This document shows, in pieces, positions 35,233 to 45,384 of a stretch of DNA of 64,000 nucleotides (position 1 is its first letter; each line of letters starts with the position of its first letter). Under the pieces are notes generated by a model. The model was not told the origin of the DNA. It saw only the letters and a list, made by a program, of their open reading frames with translations, and did no database searches. Position numbers and translations under genes: made by a program. Source of the DNA: Sodiomyces alkalinus F11 (lineage: Eukaryota; Ascomycota; Sordariomycetes; Glomerellales; Plectosphaerellaceae); contig NW_021167082.1 of the NCBI RefSeq assembly GCF_003711515.1, positions 1,063,310 to 1,127,309 of the forward strand. The letters run 5' to 3'.

Positions 35233-36893
35233 GGTGGTAGAACTTGGAGTCTCTCGATATAATGCGCGTAAAGATAACCAAGCCAAATCCTGGCCTGCCG
35301 ATGGGGAGCAGGAGCTGAGGAATGCGCGTCTCCAAAAACCAAGCTGGATATGGTCTAGACGTCTGGACCGCCTGGAGGCGAGAGGTGGAAACTGATTCGT
35401 GCTCGATGATGAAATACCCAGGAAAGAGGGAAAGAAGGCGAGTTTGTCGAGGATGAACGGCGAATATTTGCTTCGAACCCAGATGAACGGACTGCAGTTG
35501 ATTAGAACGAAGAAGAATCCCCCAGGCTTGGATGTTTGGTTGTCTGGGACAGCAAACCCAGCACAGACGACAACGGTACTCGTCCGTTACTGAACCAGGG
35601 GGGCTCCGCCAGGCAACAGAAGCTACTGTTGGGCTATTGCGGATCGGTTCGCTTGGTTTGAGATGATACGAAAATGCTAGGGGAGAAGGGGATTAGAAGA
35701 GCAGGGGGACAAAAGCTCGGACCCTTTGTTTACATTTTTCCGTTTTGGTATAGCTTCGGTCGAGGGGCAACCCGAGCTCTACGAACTACCTATGTACAGT
35801 ACCTCTTCGTGTCCATCGTTAAGTGAGAAACGAAGGCAAGACAGCAGCTCGTGGATATGGAGAAGTGAAGCAAAAGAAAATAAAGGCAGCTCGAGACATG
35901 ACAGTGTAAGTGCAATTGATTTTTTTTTCCTTTTTCTTTTATTGGAAGAGTGGGTTGGTTGGTCGGCGCCATCAGGTTGCGGTATATGCAGGGAGGGACA
36001 AGTGCCTTATATTCGTACCTTATTACCTAGGTAGTTACCTTATTAGATACCTACGGTACAGTGCGTCTCCACCAGTTAGTTCGAAGGACAAGATGCATGC
36101 AAGACGGGTTCGGAGTGTGACCTCAAACGTCCCGGTTCTGGGATTCCTTGGCAGCGTTTACGAAGTAATACAGTTGTTACACTTGGGTCCCAAGCGATGA
36201 ACGGTCCTAGAGTGAGGATGGTTCGGTACTCACTTTGTATTACTTCACAATCCTATCGGTACTTCGTAGGTAGCCGGGCACTTGGACAAGAGCAGGAAAA
36301 GTGGACCAGAAGCATCATTAGATCACTGATTGGTAGCCGTTGTCGTACGGGATTGGCTGTCGTGAAGCCAGGGCAGGGTTTCAACCGCCCACAGGTACCG
36401 TTGCCCTGCCGACCTGCCCCTCTGTTTGTCCATCATCGTGCCCTCATGAGGCCCCAGCTCTTTCCTTTCATACCGCCAACGTCGCCGCTTCAGAAAAAGG
36501 CCCCGTCGGTCATTTACTTTCACCGGCACCGGCCACCGCTCACCTCTCACTCTTTTACCCAAGCTCCATCCATCTGCAAATCCAAAATAAGCCATCGTCA
36601 ACGCTGCCGGGGAGAGTAACTGTCGCCCTCCTGCTTGCCCCAAGTCCATCGTCCACGGCACGGGGATCTACGAGAATCTCTGAAATTTTGCCCTCGAGAT
36701 CCCGGCCATGTTGTATGGCAAAACATTAATTCCCTTTCGATCTTTCGGATTTCGTGTTGCGTTGCGCCTCAATATCTGCCGTCATCTTCCACCTGCTGCG
36801 GCGGTCACTCAGATGACCAACGACACCTTCGCACAGCATCAAGCATCACACAAATCTCGGCATTGTTAGAGATTTACAGTTACGTCTTAGAAA
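35233..36893. promoter_or_regulatory. Divergent upstream region of the GCK-III kinase and CYK3
   Basis: A head-to-head spacer of 1661 bp. The CYK3-proximal half is C-rich. A TTACCTAGGTAGTTACC element lies near 36024. Short open frames here have no recognisable domain and are taken as leader sequence. Confidence 0.5.
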
Positions 36894-39800
36894 ATGGTAC
36901 TGGCTCCACCACCTCTGCCAACACGATTTCCGTGTTGGTGCAGAGCTATCTACTCTTGGGGAGGCGAGGTCAGTAATCCAGATTCGGACAACAGCTGTGC
37001 AAGTACGAAAAGACGAACTGACCGGTGGTCACAGTCCAAACGAGATCTGGGATTTATAGAGGGCGATCTGATAGAGTGCCTCAACGCCGGTGATGGCTCA
37101 TGGTGGACGGGCAAGCTATGGCGAGACAGGAGAACAGTCGGCGTCTTCCCCTCCAACTTTGTCGAAGTGCTCCCACCCGGTTTCCGTCCTACATGCAGAG
37201 CCAACAGCCCTCTACCCCCAATAAACAGCACCCCGAGCACCAAAAACACTCCGCAAAAGTCCAGAACGTTCCGGAAGCCCTTCGAGGCATACGCAAAGGC
37301 ACCCCACTACACCACCGCGAAACAGCCGGAGGTATACCGAGCTAGCCCCCACAGGCCTCGTGAGAGCTCGGATAGCTCGTTCCAAACCCCTGCCCGCGAT
37401 CGAAAGTCCGTCTCGCCCGCGCCACCTCGGCATGAGCGCTACGACTCGAGAGCCGTCTCGCCTGCCCCGCCACGGTATGATGGTTATGGTCCAAGGGCCG
37501 TCTCGCCCGCTCCGCCACGGCATGAAGGTTATGGGTCTAGAGCCGTCTCGCCCGCTCCGCCACGGCATGAACGCTACGACTCGAGAGCCGTCTCGCCTGC
37601 CCCGCCACGGCACGAGGGTTACGATTTGAGAGCCGCCTCCCCCGCTCCGCCTCGACACGAGGGCTACGATTTAAGAGCCCGCTCGCCTGCCCCATCACGA
37701 CATGATGGTTATGGTCCAAGAGCTGTCTCGCCCGCGCCAATGCACCATGCTTCTTATAACTCACGAGCTCCTTCTCCAGCACCACCATCTTTCGACTATA
37801 GGCAGTCACGTCGAGCCATTTCTCCTGCTCCTCCCATCCATCATCATTCTTCCTTCGACTCGCGAGCTCCGTCTCCCGCTCCTTCCTTTAACTATCAGCA
37901 ACAAACATACTCACAACGTGACATGCGATCTGATTCTCCACCTCCACCGGCGCCTCCACCTCATCGGCACATCAATTTGGCCCGCCACGAGTCGAACGCG
38001 TCATACGGCAACCAACACATTAGTCGGCACGAGTCCAAATCGTCTTATGATGATCAATACAATAGCCGTCCTGGCTCAAACGGGTCATATGCACCGTACC
38101 GACCGTCGGCGCGAAACCCCTCTTACGAGAATCGGTTGGATGGGTCTCACACACCTCGCATGCCATCGCCCTGCCCCCCATCTCCCGGTGGCAGTCATAT
38201 GACTCCCTCGCCTCTTCGGGAAGCTATGGACGGCATTATGGAACAACTTGATGCCTTGGGGAGGCGGCAGGACCCGGAACCGCCCGAGGAAGAGCCGTTG
38301 GATCCTTGGTCTCCCGAATCATTCGACATGGTCTCACAGCGCGCACGACGAAAAGGAGCACAGCGGCCGCAGACATCTATGGGCATTTCGCAGCAAGACG
38401 AGGGTTATGAGACCTGGAGTGGAGAGTCATCCCAGGATCCGTCCTACCAGAACGGACATCGAGAGGACGTTAGTGAAAGAGCTCAGCTCGGCAACTATGT
38501 CGAACGTATGGAGCATCGCCTGGGAAACGTGCAACGCCAGGAGCCTGGCGGGGCAGAACTCGATGACCCGCCACGGCCACCACCGAAAGGCCAAGCCTCT
38601 GAGCGCCCCAAGTCTTCTGCGGAGGGCCCATCTGTTCCAGAGAGGAAAATACGGGCCCGAAAATCCGCCTATGACATTGGTCGCAACCTCATGGGGCGGA
38701 CTTTTACGATCAAGACCAACTCCACGACAACATCGGCCGGCAACCAAAGCTCGACTACCCAGAGCAGCGATAGGAGTTTGATGAGTGGGGTGTCGGCTGG
38801 GGGGATTAGTGCCACAAGCGCAGGTAGCCTGGCGAGAAAGAAGGAACAACGGGCTCAGAGCGCCTTGGGAATACGTGACCTAGACGACCGCCCAGAAACA
38901 CCTTTTACCGGAGTGACATACCACAGCAGCCACGCATCCGATGCGCCGAGGCCAAAGTCTCAAGCCGGGCTGCAAGACGATGCGGATCCGGCTCTTGGTG
39001 GGCTGGTGCAACCAAAGCCGCCACCCAAACGAAGCCTTTTCAAGAAACTCTTCGACACAGCCAAGACGGGCGTTGCAACCAGTCGCACCAGCATAGCAAC
39101 AGGCTCCAGCTCAGCCAAGTCACCTTCCCTGGCCAGCTCCAGGCCTCCTGGCTCTTCGCCTTTCTCTTCGGGAATCTCGTCCATAAAGGGCTTGGGTAAC
39201 TCCCCAACAAAGAGAGACGCTGCCCGGGAAATGGGCCTGGGCAATGGGGTAGACTGGGTACAGGTCCGGCGGGACATTAACCGCTCCAACTCTTTGAGCC
39301 GGATTGAGAGGCATGAACGACGAGACCGGTGTCAAATGCTGGATTACCCGGCTCTGAATCCGGTAGACGAGCTTTACGAGGGATTAGACGGTGATGAGGG
39401 CGCCGATGGGATGCCAGTTCGCGAACCGGTCGACTTCCAATCGATCAACTTCAGCCAGGTCGACAAAAACACGAGGTTCGTTGGCAGCCTTCCACCCATG
39501 GTTACGGCCATCACACTGGCAACGACATACGTCTGTCGGCCATATCGCAGCGATGTACAGCGGCTTCGAAGCATCTTCACATGGGTCGCCGAGAGCATAT
39601 GCTGGGAGGAGGATTTCGAAGGGCCCATCGACACCAGGCGAGTTCTCCAGACCAAGCGGGCTTGTGCAGAGGAGTATGCGGTCCTGGTGCTCGAGATGTG
39701 CACGGCTGTGGGTATCCACTGCGAGGTTGTTCGGGGATATCTCAAGACGCCGGGCGAGGTTCCAGAATATGGCATTATGCCTCGGCCGAACCACTGGTGG

Positions 39801-40937
39801 AACGCGGTTCTTGTCGACGACGAATGGCGCATGATGGACTGCTGCCTGGCCAGCCCATCCAACCCAAAACGCCATCTCTACTCGGGCGCCAACAGCTCGG
39901 CTGCGGACCCGTGGTGGTTCCTCACCAGGCCTTCGGAGCTGTGTTGGACTCACATCCCCGAGCACCACGAGCACCAACACATGTGTCCGCCACAGGCGTA
40001 CGAGGTGCTCCTTCACTTGCCCAGCGCCTGCTCCCCATACTTCAGGAGCGGGATAGAAATGGTTGACTACAACACCTCCCTCACGCGCATTGAAGACCTA
40101 GAGATGGTCCATATCAAGCTCAACGTCCCTCCAGACGTGGAGGTTGCCGCAGAAGTTGAAACGCGAGCGTACGCACGGGACCAGGATGGCGACCTGTTTG
40201 AGACAGGCGATGTGGTGAAGAAGAGGGCTTTGGCTCAGGCAGAATGGTTCAATGGAACTAAACGATACACCATCAAGGCGCTCCTACCGGGGGACGAGGG
40301 CCAGGGAGTGCTGAAGATCTACGCGGGCAAGCGTGGGCTCATGCACAGCATTAGGGACATTCCTCACCCCATGGCGCTTGCCTTGCCCATTATGCACAAT
40401 GGAGAGAACCCTCCCTACGACTTCGTCACGAGACACCCGACCCCTCACGCGCAACGGCACGACGTCTACGTAGTACAGCCTCAGTGCCAGCGGCTCGCCT
40501 TGAACAACACATTCGTATTCGCGATCCGTCAGCACCCAAGCTCGGCATCGGCTGTGGAAGGCTCGGCGATGACCCCCTCGTCGAACCCGGGAGGTGTCAG
40601 TCCTATTCCCTTCGCCCGCCCCGGTTCGGCTATGAGTATGGCGGCTTCTAGCACGAGCGGGTCGAATCCGAGTACAGCCAGCGGGTCGGGAGGGGCGGGT
40701 AAGAAGCCGGCGAAGCTGGCGATTCAGACGCCGGGCGGGAAGATCCTCAGGCTCATGCGCAAGGAGGAACGGAAGGGTATCGGTGTCGGTGGGCGTAATG
40801 CCAGGGAAGAGGAGGTGAGCGACGGGGGTATGTGGGAAACGATCATCAAGTGCTCTGAGAGGGGTACCTGGAGAGGCCTCGTGCTAGCAGATCGTACTGC
40901 TCGCTGGTGCGTCTTCGCGGAATGGACGTGCGTGTGA
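36894..40937 (+). CDS. CYK3: SH3 and transglutaminase-like cytokinesis protein Cyk3
   Basis: Two exons, 36894-36968 and 37035-40937, 1325 residues. The N-terminal SH3 domain (about 14-72) contains PCWCRAIYSWGG, joined across the intron to SKRDLGFIEGDLIECL and then VGVFPSNFVEVL. A long disordered Pro/Ser/Arg-rich region follows, including eight 15-residue SPAPPRHEGYDSRAV-type repeats. The transglutaminase-like domain (about 855-965) shows Cys in KRACAEEYAVL, His in RPNHWWNAVL and Asp in EWRMMDCC. The C-terminus ends RGLVLADRTARWCVFAEW. Yeast Cyk3 acts at the division ring with Inn1/Hof1 to promote the primary septum. The 66-nt intron has no stop and is a multiple of three, so the unspliced frame is also open (1347 residues). 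Confidence 0.93.
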   Translation: MVLAPPPLPTRFPCWCRAIYSWGGEVSNPDSDNSCASTKRRTDRWSQSKRDLGFIEGDLIECLNAGDGSWWTGKLWRDRRTVGVFPSNFVEVLPPGFRPTCRANSPLPPINSTPSTKNTPQKSRTFRKPFEAYAKAPHYTTAKQPEVYRASPHRPRESSDSSFQTPARDRKSVSPAPPRHERYDSRAVSPAPPRYDGYGPRAVSPAPPRHEGYGSRAVSPAPPRHERYDSRAVSPAPPRHEGYDLRAASPAPPRHEGYDLRARSPAPSRHDGYGPRAVSPAPMHHASYNSRAPSPAPPSFDYRQSRRAISPAPPIHHHSSFDSRAPSPAPSFNYQQQTYSQRDMRSDSPPPPAPPPHRHINLARHESNASYGNQHISRHESKSSYDDQYNSRPGSNGSYAPYRPSARNPSYENRLDGSHTPRMPSPCPPSPGGSHMTPSPLREAMDGIMEQLDALGRRQDPEPPEEEPLDPWSPESFDMVSQRARRKGAQRPQTSMGISQQDEGYETWSGESSQDPSYQNGHREDVSERAQLGNYVERMEHRLGNVQRQEPGGAELDDPPRPPPKGQASERPKSSAEGPSVPERKIRARKSAYDIGRNLMGRTFTIKTNSTTTSAGNQSSTTQSSDRSLMSGVSAGGISATSAGSLARKKEQRAQSALGIRDLDDRPETPFTGVTYHSSHASDAPRPKSQAGLQDDADPALGGLVQPKPPPKRSLFKKLFDTAKTGVATSRTSIATGSSSAKSPSLASSRPPGSSPFSSGISSIKGLGNSPTKRDAAREMGLGNGVDWVQVRRDINRSNSLSRIERHERRDRCQMLDYPALNPVDELYEGLDGDEGADGMPVREPVDFQSINFSQVDKNTRFVGSLPPMVTAITLATTYVCRPYRSDVQRLRSIFTWVAESICWEEDFEGPIDTRRVLQTKRACAEEYAVLVLEMCTAVGIHCEVVRGYLKTPGEVPEYGIMPRPNHWWNAVLVDDEWRMMDCCLASPSNPKRHLYSGANSSAADPWWFLTRPSELCWTHIPEHHEHQHMCPPQAYEVLLHLPSACSPYFRSGIEMVDYNTSLTRIEDLEMVHIKLNVPPDVEVAAEVETRAYARDQDGDLFETGDVVKKRALAQAEWFNGTKRYTIKALLPGDEGQGVLKIYAGKRGLMHSIRDIPHPMALALPIMHNGENPPYDFVTRHPTPHAQRHDVYVVQPQCQRLALNNTFVFAIRQHPSSASAVEGSAMTPSSNPGGVSPIPFARPGSAMSMAASSTSGSNPSTASGSGGAGKKPAKLAIQTPGGKILRLMRKEERKGIGVGGRNAREEEVSDGGMWETIIKCSERGTWRGLVLADRTARWCVFAEWTCV
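37411..37770 (+). repeat. 45-bp coding minisatellite in CYK3 (8 units)
   Basis: Eight imperfect tandem units of 15 codons, consensus SPAPPRHEGYDSRAV, encode part of the disordered linker; two or three degenerate units follow to about 37890. Each unit starts with a Ser-Pro dipeptide. Confidence 0.9.
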
Positions 40938-42036
40938 TGGTGTTTCCCCTGTTTGTTTTTACAATGCATAGCATGCCCATGGCTGCCGCAGCGCCATGAC
41001 ACCCGGTCTCTATCCCGCTGGGACGGGGATAGGTTCTGGGGATCGAGTGCTCGGCCTGGACTAGGTGTTTGCGGGCTATCATGGGACGGTTAAGGGTCAT
41101 ATCTTGCATGTCGGGCGTCCGGAAACTCTTTAAGATTCGTAATTATGGTGGCGCCGGAAGCATTGCACTGGTATCGGTTCTTCTGGATCTTTACGAGTTC
41201 ATTTCAAGACTGTGAAACGGGGCGATGCCCCTGACTCTCTCTTGGACAATGTGTGTGTTAAAGTTAAAATCTTGCTCTCTGGGGTAAGGTAGATTCTTGT
41301 AATACAGCCGAAATGAGATGGCTTTACTTCAAAGCTGGTTCTGAATATTAAGGTGAATTGTCCAGTCGTGACTTGCATGTTCTGTGGAAGTAATGGTCTT
41401 GTAGCCGCGCCATAGCTTTAGGGCTGCATGCGCGTAATGAATAAAAAAAAAAAAAAAAAAAGGTCTTGTCTGAAAATCCAAAGTGCTAGGTGAAGCTCCG
41501 ATTCTCCATCCCGTACTCATTCAGCAAGTCTTTTCGCCCCTATTTCCATACCATAACTACTTTGGTACTCCTTATTACCTTAGTTTCGTACCTCCTTACC
41601 TTACCTTAGTTCAAGGTTCGAGATACTTTTCACCGAGGTCCCAGACATACCTTCGGTACTTCCTTGCCGAGTTGACCTGGGAAGGCACGAAGCTGGGGTA
41701 CCGAAAAGGAAAAAGGTGAGAAGTCGGTGAGGGGTAGCTCGGTAGCTCTTGATAAGCCCACGATAAAAAAGGGGGCGGCAGGAGCCGGCGGGCGGTATTG
41801 CACGCGAGAGGTCCGTCTGTGTGAGTGATGTTCTTCGTACCTTATTCTAGGCATGAGTTGCTGGGTGGTTTCTCCCTAGATCCAATATTCAAACCTACTT
41901 ACGTATCTTCCTTAGCATTTCCAAGGCATTGTCGCGACCTGTCTACCTTAATAACTTCATATTATAACAAAAGAGACCGTTCTTTTCAAGCCACAGTCGC
42001 CCATACCTCTTTTCCACCTCGAACACCGCCAAGACG
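40938..42036. other. Intergenic between CYK3 and the next gene
   Basis: No gene seen. An A19 run lies at 41443-41461. CCTTACCTTAG and GGTACC words fill the stretch before the downstream start codon. Confidence 0.5.
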
Positions 42037-42887
42037 ATGCCTGACCGGTCCCATCCACCGCCGCCACCACCACCGGCAACAACAGCAATATCAACACACG
42101 ACCCTACAACAAGCTCGACAGCACCACCAGCACCCCGCCGAGGCATGTCGCGCAGCTTATTCAAAAGCCATCTCATGCGTCGTCCCACCTCGGGCGCCGT
42201 TATTCCCAGCGCAGGGGTGGCCGCTCCACCGTCGTCTTCCTCCAACAACTCGGCCGAGACGCTGCGCCTTCCCAATATGGACATCCACAGCGACGACGCT
42301 TCGCCCGAGCTTGTGGTGCGCAACACGCATGGGGAGATTGAAATCTTCGGCGACTTGCCCATCTCTGGGATGCTGGATGACGGCGACGAGGGTGTCTTGC
42401 ATGACCAAGAGGAGCCCAAGAGTGAGTTTTTTTTTTTTCCTGAGAGTCCCGAGTCAAATGGGAGGCTAGGGGTGGACGCTGACTTGGGGTGCTACCGTTG
42501 TGAAGAAGAGAGGCAGCGACTTGCCGATGCGGTTAAGCAGCATCAGCTCAACCATTCAGCGGTCCTGGATCATCCTGAAGGTACGTATATTCATCCTGTC
42601 TTCATCTCATGTGTCATTTCATCCATCATCCTTCCAGCGGCCGGTTTTTTGCTATGGGTATATGGATCCACACTACAGATTCCCACTAGCAACGCTATGC
42701 TTTTTTTTTTCTTCTTTTTTTTGGGGGGGGTTTTTTTTTTGCCCCCCTTCCCCTTTACGCCTGCTAACCCGCTGGATGATGTGAAGAGGTCCTTGATGAC
42801 ATCAGGCGAAGCCTCAAGGCCAAAGTGGCGGCCCTCGAAGAGGACCAGTGGATGTATGAGGCCGGGGATTGTACAATGCGCCGCTAG
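42037..42887 (+). CDS. Uncharacterised small acidic protein with coiled-coil C-terminus
   Basis: Three exons, 42037-42421, 42506-42580 and 42787-42887, give 186 residues. I do not recognise a named family. The N-terminus is Pro/Thr/Ser-rich and disordered (six or seven prolines in a row near residue 10). The middle (about 95-130) is acidic, around VVRNTHGEIEIFGDLPISG and GMLDDGDEG. After the introns comes a helical Lys/Gln/Glu-rich tail (KERQRLADAVKQHQLNHSAV, then LEEDQWMYEAGD) likely to form a coiled coil. The joins keep frame and remove homopolymer-rich intron sequence (84 and 206 nt). A shorter form starting at Met37 (MSRSLFKSH) is possible. Convergent with GET4. Confidence 0.7.
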
Positions 42888-43135
42888 AAGCAGCCTAAGT
42901 ATCCCTGGCCGCCTCTTCCTGGCTTGACCTGGCGCGGGACACACCATCCCAACGACGCCTAACGGCACAGACGCCGATGCTTTTCTTTCCCTGATGCGAG
43001 CCAGTGTCACGGGTGAGAACGCCGAATCGACCAGCGACCAGAATTTTGGGTTGGGTCCGTGCTACGTGGCCCCGTCTCATTCCTAAAATGCCACGAGTAC
43101 ACGTCTCCAACCGACAAGCGTTGACATTCCCGATT

Positions 43136-44300
43136 CTAATCGAGCCCTTCGGCTGCTGGTGCCTCAACCCGCCTGATGGGGTTCTTCCTCTGGGGCATGC
43201 CTCCACCCGGAGCTCCGCCGAACAAGCTTCCCATCATTTCCATCAGCGGGTTGGTCTGCCTAGGTCTCGAGATACCAAAGTACATCTCCGCAATCATTTC
43301 CAGCGCCTCATTCCACGTGCCGATCTCCGCAATGCTAGTCGAGTACTTTGCGATCAGAGCCCGGTAGGCCTCGGGGGCGCCGCGCTGGATAGTGAGCAGG
43401 AGGAGCCCGAGGAAGTTGAAGAGGGGTAGGCTGGGGAAAATCCGAATGTCGCAGGTGGAGCTGCTGACGTCCTGGACGCCGGCGTACCCGTCATCGACGA
43501 GGGCGCTGGCGAAGATGCGGTAGGCCGTGTTGGCGGCACGGACGTTGCCGACTAGCAAGTATGGCAGTATGGCCCGGGACGCGTAGACTGGCGCTGTGTG
43601 CGACTCGTCCTCCTTGTACCATGCGTACTCCATCCGGGCCAATACCTCAGCGGAGTCTTTCGTTCCTAATAGCAAGTGTCGTTCTGCTTCGTATGCTTCG
43701 TGCTCTTCTGCGTAGAGCGATCCCGCGACGTGGTGGAGTTCGCTGTCCCCGGCGGGGTAGTCGCCGAATTTGCCCGACCAACTGTTGTCCAGCGTCATGT
43801 TAGTCAAGCTATTTTCGCAGTCAAATTCTTTTTCTGTAAGCTCCTCCGCGGTATGCGTCGACTATACGCGGACATGCCTCGTCTCGTGCAATGCCGCGTA
43901 GCCTCGCCGCCGCAACCCGGGGAAGAATTGACAAGCAAGGCACCACTCACGTAATCATCTCTCCGATAAACTTCTTCCTTGTGGGTTCCTCAGGGTCGAA
44001 CAACCGCATCAGTGTCAGTAGCTTCCCCTTGGACGCAGAGTCTGGTTTGAGCTCGGCCTTATTGAACACGTCGACAAGCAAGACGGACAAGTCACCGCCC
44101 GAACCGCCCTGGCCGGCACGAAGGAGAGACTGGGCGACGTTGAAGAGGATTTCTGCCGCCGCGGTCCAGTTTGATGCTTTGATATACCGGGCGGCGACGA
44201 CCCGGGTCTGCTGCTGGGCTTCGTAGAATTGGCCTTCTCTTATCCGGTCTTGGAGCCGGGTGATGATCTTTTCGATCTTGTCGGCTTTGCTGGACGCCAT
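43136..44300 (-). CDS. GET4: Guided entry of tail-anchored proteins factor Get4
   Basis: Two exons on the minus strand, 44300-43951 and 43781-43136, 331 residues. The intron is 169 nt, and the join gives GEMITWSGKFGDYP. The helical-repeat (TPR-like) solenoid of Get4 is recognisable from IREGQFYEAQQQTRVVAARY at the start and from the block AEVLARMEYAWYKED, with TWNEALEMIAEMYFGI near the end. Get4 with Get5 hands newly made tail-anchored membrane proteins from Sgt2 to the ATPase Get3 in the cytosol. The tail (FGGAPGGGMPQRKNP) is Gly/Pro-rich and acidic at the end. Length is usual for the fungal family. Confidence 0.93.
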
Positions 44301-44574
44301 CGCGGGAGCTTGGAGACTAGTGAGTATATCCTGAAGAACACAATAAAGAGAACAGGCAGAAAAGACGAAGTTCTTAGACTTGGGTAAGGACGTTGTTGGT
44401 CTTGTTGGTTTGGGTGACACAGGTCCTGAGATGACGAGGGGAGATGCTTATGTCGTGGTACGTACCTCCAGGTTCTGTGAGCTTCTGCCCCGCCATCAGC
44501 TGGTCCTGACTACGGCAAGAACCAAGCCACACTCTCTTAGGTTCACCGTTGACACCCAGTTATCACCAATCAAG
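44301..44574. other. GET4 upstream region
   Basis: Short spacer between the GET4 start and tRNA-Gly; it must hold the GET4 promoter. A fuller promoter may extend through the tRNA gene. Confidence 0.45.
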
Positions 44575-44645
44575 GCTGGCGTGGTGTAATGGTAACATCT
44601 AAGCTTCCCATGCTTAGGCCCCTGGTTCGATTCCTGGCGCTAGCA
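44575..44645 (+). tRNA. tRNA-Gly, anticodon CCC
   Basis: 71 nt including the discriminator A. The acceptor arms GCTGGCG and CGCTAGC pair over all seven positions with one G-U pair. The anticodon stem TAAGC/GCTTA encloses the loop TTCCCAT, with anticodon CCC. The T-stem CCTGG/CCTGG has one T-T mismatch around TTCGATT. The A box is TGGTGTAATGG and the B box GGTTCGATTCC. Downstream T runs (44658-44661 onwards) serve as the Pol III terminator. No intron. Confidence 0.93.
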
Positions 44646-45384
44646 AAACCAGCTTCAATCTTTTGCCCTTTTCTACTTTTTTTTCTTCTTTTCCATGTTC
44701 GTTTCTCAATTTTTCCATGGTGTCTTACTTCGTAGTTTGTTCTGCCTCGATCCTGGGGCTCATGATCCCAGCAGTGCTATTACGTTCTCAATAGATATCT
44801 ACAGTCCTACCGACCACTTGGATTCAGGCCAATCTGAGATCCTGTATGAATCTTGCCTCATTGACAGCCATGCCTTCGTTGCCGCCAGTGACCATGACAG
44901 TCTCAGCATAGAAAATTGCTACTACACTATGTATAGGAGTGCCGTGCTATCTGCACATAGGGAACGTTAATGAGGGAAGACTGCATGGATTAGATGACGC
45001 AGCTCAATGGTAGGTGACCAGCAATACGAGTAGAATTGAATGCTTGGTCGAAAACGACGGCCAGAGGACCTTCTATGAAACCTACTAATCACCGATTAAA
45101 CGCCCTTATGCCTTTTCCATTTTCCATGTCGGCTTTGTGCCGCGTCATCGCCGGATTGCTGCGGACTTGGTGAACCGGGTATCTGACTCGAGTTAGAGAC
45201 CAAGCAATCTCCGCGTAGAGAGGATGCTACAGACCATTGTCTCTATTCACTTTGCTTACAAAATTTTCTCAAAGACCCGTCGGGTAGTCTTATACCACGA
45301 ACACCAGTCGAAAGAACCACCTGGCTTATTGCAGTGCTAATTTCAATTCGTACCGCACCAGAAGTCTACCCCCGTACGTACTCC
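44646..45384. other. Intergenic between tRNA-Gly and SF3B4
   Basis: No gene seen. It starts with T-rich sequence containing the Pol III termination signal. Confidence 0.5.
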
